DNA of 64,000 bases from Paenibacillus sp. FSL R7-0345 (GTDB lineage Bacteria; Bacillota; Bacilli; Paenibacillales; Paenibacillaceae): assembly GCF_038595055.1 (NCBI RefSeq), contig NZ_CP152002.1, forward strand, positions 2,586,501-2,650,500. Direction: 5' to 3'. Below, piece after piece: positions 60,300 to 64,000 of this stretch. Every line of letters begins with the position of its first letter. The first letter of the stretch is position 1. The position numbers and the translations under genes are program-made. The notes beneath the pieces are model-generated. The model saw nothing but the letters and a program-made list of their open reading frames with translations, did not search any database and was not told the origin of the DNA.

Positions 60300-61498
60300 A
60301 AAGAACTGTGCTGGTTGTATGGACAGCCGTACTGATGACACTGGTGCTGTCCGGCTGCTGGAGCCGCAAAGAGTTGAATGAGCTGGCGGTGTCAATCGGT
60401 CTGGGCATCGACCAGACGGAGAACGGGTACCTCGTCACCACGCAGATTGTTGCTCCCCGCCAGGCCGCTTCGGGTGCGGGCGGAGCAAACGGCCCGCCCG
60501 CCCTGGTTATGGCTACTGAGGAGAGTACAGTGATTGAGGCGCTGCGCAAGCTGACCACTAAGCTGCCGCGTAAAATATATCTTTCCCATTTAAGCATTCT
60601 GCTGATTGATGAGTCCATTGCCAGAGAGGGGGTGCTGGATTCACTTGATTTTCTGTTCCGGGATCATGAGGTGCGGCCCAACTTCAATGTGGTTATCGTC
60701 CGCAACGGCACTGCACATGATGCCTTGTCAATACTGACCCCGCTGGAGCAAATGCCTGCCCGGGACATGTTTGATTCCCTGAATGAATCGGAAAAGGTAT
60801 GGGCGCCGACAGCGGCGGTCCGGCTGCTTGATCTGATGAAGTGGTTTAATACAGAAGGGCAGCAGGCGGTATTGACTGGTCTTAAGGTCGTGGGGGACAT
60901 AGAAAAGGGGATGAGCAAAGACAATATCTCCGTTCTGGACAGCCCTGCTAAATTTGAATATTCAGGCATAGGGGTCATGAAAGATGATGTCCTGCTGGGC
61001 TGGCTGAATGAGAGTGACAGCAAGGCTTATAACTATGTAACAGGAAAAGTCAAATCAACGGTAGGCAAAGTAGATTGTCCGAATCAAAAAGGGAAGTTTG
61101 TTATGGAGCTGATCAATTCCCGCACCAAAATCATTCCCGGACTGAAAGCGGGCGGACCCTCGGCAACCGTTGAGGTTTCCATTGAAGCCAATATCGCTGA
61201 AGTGGAGTGTAAGCTGGATCTAAATGACCGCAAGGTGCTTAAAGAGGTAGGGGAGTTGGCCGGCAGGAAGACCAGGGAACTCATTGAGCATGGCATTAAG
61301 GAAGTGCAAACCCGTTATGCATCCGACATTTTCGGTTTCGGACAGAAATTTCATCATAAATACCCGAAGCAATGGAGGGTATGGAAAGAAGACTGGGACC
61401 GTATGTTCAGCAGGATGGAGGTTGAAGTCGTCGTTAACTATGAGATTAAGGGCCGGGGCAGAATTGTTAACCCGATCCAGAAAGGGATTTTGGAATGA
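60296..61498 (+). CDS. Spore germination receptor C subunit lipoprotein (GerAC family)
   Basis: 400-residue lipoprotein with lipobox VLSGC (Cys21), acylated by a GerF-type transferase in spores. Family markers are CWSRKELNELAVSIGLGID, RKIYLSHLSILLIDESIAREG, AGRKTRELIEHGIKEVQ and a C-terminal VEVVVNYEIKGRGRI. The start overlaps gerAA and the stop overlaps the small D-type gene, both by ATGA. Confidence 0.95.
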   Translation: MKRTVLVVWTAVLMTLVLSGCWSRKELNELAVSIGLGIDQTENGYLVTTQIVAPRQAASGAGGANGPPALVMATEESTVIEALRKLTTKLPRKIYLSHLSILLIDESIAREGVLDSLDFLFRDHEVRPNFNVVIVRNGTAHDALSILTPLEQMPARDMFDSLNESEKVWAPTAAVRLLDLMKWFNTEGQQAVLTGLKVVGDIEKGMSKDNISVLDSPAKFEYSGIGVMKDDVLLGWLNESDSKAYNYVTGKVKSTVGKVDCPNQKGKFVMELINSRTKIIPGLKAGGPSATVEVSIEANIAEVECKLDLNDRKVLKEVGELAGRKTRELIEHGIKEVQTRYASDIFGFGQKFHHKYPKQWRVWKEDWDRMFSRMEVEVVVNYEIKGRGRIVNPIQKGILE

Positions 61499-61719
61499 AC
61501 CTTTTATTGATTGTAGTCACATCTTTGCTGTGGGTCTTGCAGTGGCTGCCCGTTCATAAGGCTGGAAGGGCGTGGCGGGAAAAGCTCGTCCTTCACGGAT
61601 TGTACGGATGTGCGCTGGCGATGAATATCATTTATGCTCAAAAGTGGATCGAGCCTGTACTGATGCGGCCCTACATAACGCTGTTCCAAATGGTGAATAG
61701 GGCTCTTGGAATGGGATAG
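61495..61719 (+). CDS. Small two-helix membrane protein of the ger operon (D-subunit-like)
   Basis: 74 residues with two transmembrane helices (LLLIVVTSLLWVLQWLPV; LVLHGLYGCALAMNIIYA) joined by a basic loop. Small two-helix D subunits of this size are encoded in several ger operons (for example beside gerK) and tune receptor activity. Assignment rests on size, topology and position between gerAC and gerAB. Translationally coupled to gerAC. Confidence 0.8.
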   Translation: MNLLLIVVTSLLWVLQWLPVHKAGRAWREKLVLHGLYGCALAMNIIYAQKWIEPVLMRPYITLFQMVNRALGMG

Positions 61720-61748
61720 CAAGCCGGAGAAGAGAGAGGAGGCCCATA

Positions 61749-62825
61749 TTGACCGCTCGTGAATTGGCACTGTTGCTGACGTTAAATTACTGGGGAAGCG
61801 CCCTTTTGGGTCTCCCTTCTTCACTAATCGGTGTATCCGGAAAGGATGCATGGCTGTCCATATTGCTCGGGGTCTGTCTGCAAATACTTCTAATTCCGCT
61901 ATTTACGGGGATTTTCAAGCAGATGAACGGAGATACGGTAGGCAAGTACTTAAACCGGACTTTCGGAAAAGGGTTCGGAAAAGCGCTGCTCGCTCTTTGG
62001 CTTTTCTTCGTGCCCTTTCACATCTTTGTGCTGACCATGCGCAGCCTGGGTGATTTTACAAGCACTGATCTCTATATTGAAACGCCGCCTTCTGCGATCT
62101 ATATCCTTATTTTGGCAGCCATGATGTACTGCCTGTTTAAGGGGATTAAAGCTGTGGCCAAATCGGCCGAGCTGACCTTTCCCATTGCCGGCTTTCTGCT
62201 GGCGGTGCTGCTGCTGTCCCTGCTTCATGGTGCGGAGTGGGACAACTTCCTGCCTGTAAAGGAGGACGGAATCCGTCCTGTCCTGCATGGGTCAGTAATG
62301 TTTCTGGCTTATCCGAACAGTGAAATTGCGTTAAGCCTTTTTCTGGCATCTTGTATAAAAAATAAGAAGACCTACAGTAAAGCCCTTTGGCACAGCACCT
62401 GGCTGACTGGTCTGGGTCTGCTGCTGTTGACTGTTATGGTAATAGCCGTACTCGGTGAGAATCTGCCGCAGAATATCCCTTATGCCAGCCAGTTTGCAGC
62501 CAAGACCGTTACCGTAGGCGGTTTCTATGAACGGATTGAGACTGCAGTAACGGTGATCTGGTTCATCGTGATGTTCTACCGTATGATTTTTACCTACTAC
62601 ATATGTACACAGGGTCTTGCTGAATTATTTGAGCTCAAAAATCACCAGCGGCTGCTGCCCCCGTTAGCGCTTTTGAGCATCCCGTTGGCCATGCTGGTCT
62701 GGGATAATCCGTCTGTTATTGCAGAGATTACGGCCGTGTGGCCGACATGTGTTATTTTCTTTAACATCCTGCTGCCTTTAGTCTGGTTTATCACCTTTAG
62801 GGCCAAGGGGAGGACGAAGCAATGA
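61749..62825 (+). CDS. Spore germination receptor B subunit (GerAB family)
   Basis: 358-residue membrane protein of the APC-like spore germination family with about ten transmembrane helices, thought to bind the germinant. Typical features are LTLNYWGSALLGLPSSLIGVSGKDAWLSI at the start, an Asn/Ser/Glu segment in the middle (FLAYPNSEIALSLFL), and the C-terminal PLALLSIPLAMLVWDNP. TTG start at 61749 follows GAGAGGAGG. The operon order A-C-D-B differs from the common A-B-C. Confidence 0.93.
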   Translation: MTARELALLLTLNYWGSALLGLPSSLIGVSGKDAWLSILLGVCLQILLIPLFTGIFKQMNGDTVGKYLNRTFGKGFGKALLALWLFFVPFHIFVLTMRSLGDFTSTDLYIETPPSAIYILILAAMMYCLFKGIKAVAKSAELTFPIAGFLLAVLLLSLLHGAEWDNFLPVKEDGIRPVLHGSVMFLAYPNSEIALSLFLASCIKNKKTYSKALWHSTWLTGLGLLLLTVMVIAVLGENLPQNIPYASQFAAKTVTVGGFYERIETAVTVIWFIVMFYRMIFTYYICTQGLAELFELKNHQRLLPPLALLSIPLAMLVWDNPSVIAEITAVWPTCVIFFNILLPLVWFITFRAKGRTKQ

Positions 62826-62860
62826 TCCCCCCTTAGGCACTCCAAAGATATAGCCGCCTT

Positions 62861-64000
62861 TTAGATAAACAGATTATGGTTCGCTGAGGCCGCCTCACCC
62901 AAATAGTAACCGACTCCGCCGATTTTGATCCCGTCCATCAGCTCCTCCTGCCGGATACCCATAACATCCATAGACATTTGACAGGCCACCATTTCTACTC
63001 CCTGTGCAGCTGCGCTCTGAATGAGCTCTTCCAGTGAGGCAACATTGTTGGCCGACATGATGCTGCGGATCAGCTTCGGACCTGCACCGAGCATGTTCAT
63101 TCTAGATAAGCCCAGCTTGCGGCTGCTCCCCGGCAGCATCATGTCAAACATCCGGCCAAGCATGGTTTTTGAAACAGATGGGGGCTGAGGCTTGCGTAAT
63201 ATACTTAGTCCCCAGAAGGTGAAGAACATCGTTACTTTACGGCCGCTGGCAGCAGCTCCGTTGGCTATGATAAAAGAGGCGATTGCTTTATCCAGATCAC
63301 CGCTGAAGACAACCATGGTACTTGCAGGCTCTGCAGCAGAAGTAACTTCTGATTGAGGGGAAGGGGTCGGCGTCTTCTTCGCAATTATCGCCTCAATAGT
63401 TCCACCCTTTCCCCGGTCCAGCTGAAGAAGCTGTGAGCCGGACATGGCCGCCCATGCCTTCACATCCTCATAGAAGCCCGGATCAGATGCCTGTACACGG
63501 AGAGTCTGGCCTTCAGCAAGCTGATCCATGGCCTGCTTGACCTGCATTAACGGGCCGGGACAGCTTAAACCGCATACGTTTAAATCGTTGTCTATCTGAA
63601 AAGCAGGTTCTCTTTCAGCAGAAGCAATGCCGTTGTTCTTATGATCTGTCCCGCTGCCGCCATCCGGTCCGGAGAATGGAGCGGGCTTATACTGCGACTC
63701 CCGGTACGTTTTATATCCGCCGCTGAGATTTTTTACCTGATAACCATGCTGCCGCAGAATTTGGGTAGCTGTATATCCGCGCAGGCCAACCTGACAATAG
63801 ACCCATATCTCTTTAGAGGCATCCAGCTCATGCATGCGCGCACGGAGCTCATCTACCGGTATGGATAATGAACCAGGGATGTGCCCGTTCTGATGCTCCA
63901 GAGCACTGCGTACATCCAGCAGGATCGTTTGCTCCGGCTCGCGTAAATGAAGCTGGTCATACGTATACAGCTGCACACGGCCGGCTATATTATTTTCTGC
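62861..64000 (-). CDS. CoA-disulfide reductase type protein, C-terminal rhodanese-TusA-DsrE part (5' end outside window)
   Basis: The frame is open to the window edge, and residues before the GTG at 63976 (AENNIAGR) continue plausibly, so this is probably the 3' portion of a larger FAD-dependent CoA-disulfide or persulfide reductase fused to sulfur-carrier domains. Visible order: rhodanese domain (VRSALEHQNGHIPGS; active Cys in YCQVGLRGYTA), TusA domain (CGLSCPGPLMQVKQAM) and DsrE-type domain (VFSGDLDKAIASFIIANGAAA; later CQMSMDVMG). All three active-site cysteines are present, so sulfane-sulfur relay is likely intact. It is convergent with the ger operon with only 35 bases between stops and no clear terminator. 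Confidence 0.85.
   Translation of the reverse strand, partial: AENNIAGRVQLYTYDQLHLREPEQTILLDVRSALEHQNGHIPGSLSIPVDELRARMHELDASKEIWVYCQVGLRGYTATQILRQHGYQVKNLSGGYKTYRESQYKPAPFSGPDGGSGTDHKNNGIASAEREPAFQIDNDLNVCGLSCPGPLMQVKQAMDQLAEGQTLRVQASDPGFYEDVKAWAAMSGSQLLQLDRGKGGTIEAIIAKKTPTPSPQSEVTSAAEPASTMVVFSGDLDKAIASFIIANGAAASGRKVTMFFTFWGLSILRKPQPPSVSKTMLGRMFDMMLPGSSRKLGLSRMNMLGAGPKLIRSIMSANNVASLEELIQSAAAQGVEMVACQMSMDVMGIRQEELMDGIKIGGVGYYLGEAASANHNLFI

Overview
The window reads as a piece of a Paenibacillus-like (endospore-forming Bacillota) chromosome. The support is a GerA-type spore germination operon, strong AGGAGG-type ribosome binding sites with several GTG/TTG starts, three LplB/YtcP-type sugar ABC importers paired with YesM/YesN-type two-component systems, and a fused MrpA-MrpB antiporter subunit. 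The species is an inference; no rRNA, tRNA, CRISPR array, phage or intact insertion sequence was seen.

Layout. 0-4.9 kb: 3' end of a sugar importer operon (binding protein, two permeases) ending in an intracellular GH43 enzyme. 5-7.6 kb: an alpha/beta hydrolase fused to a DUF3237-like domain, an untracked 58-residue gene, and a polysaccharide deacetylase. 7.8-18.2 kb: GH2 beta-galactosidase, a histidine kinase/AraC-type response regulator pair, a second importer, then a GH53 galactanase gene broken before its catalytic glutamates and followed by a decayed stretch. 18.2-26.8 kb: an APC permease divergent from a guanidine-I riboswitch that leads a guanidine-assimilation operon (two UAAP/DUF1989 proteins, a biotin-dependent carboxylase, allophanate hydrolase). 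27-29.6 kb: PadR regulator, two DUF1048 paralogues and an ABC exporter. 29.6-30.5 kb: two coupled genes of unknown function. 30.9-37.9 kb: kdpFABC with a small membrane ORF in front and a KdpD-derived protein behind that has two sensor/Usp modules but no kinase. 38-49.4 kb: second kinase/regulator pair with a membrane-anchored binding-protein paralogue, an exported GH43 enzyme, a third importer and an epimerase-like gene. 49.5-51.6 kb: AraC regulator and GH105 unsaturated rhamnogalacturonyl hydrolase. 51.7-58.2 kb: a stand-alone KdpD-type Usp protein and the Mrp antiporter operon. 58.2-58.7 kb: a cyclic-di-AMP (ydaO) riboswitch in front of a 92-residue protein of unknown function. 58.8-62.8 kb: ger operon in the order A-C-D-B. 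62.9-64 kb: 3' part of a CoA-disulfide reductase-rhodanese-TusA-DsrE fusion.

How the genes fit together. Most of the left and middle serves capture of plant cell-wall side chains (galactan, arabinogalactan, rhamnogalacturonan): secreted or cytoplasmic glycosidases, oligosaccharide importers and the two-component systems that should induce them. One block feeds nitrogen metabolism from guanidine. A second theme is potassium, sodium and osmotic balance: Kdp, Mrp, two KdpD-derived non-kinase proteins and a c-di-AMP riboswitch lie within about 28 kb. The less described parts are the kinase-less tandem KdpD, the Usp-Mrp pairing, the riboswitch-controlled 92-residue protein, a shared operator-like motif (ATCGCAGCTTT) at fixed distance from three promoters of the 38-47 kb regulon, and a non-lipoprotein binding-protein paralogue encoded next to a sensor kinase.
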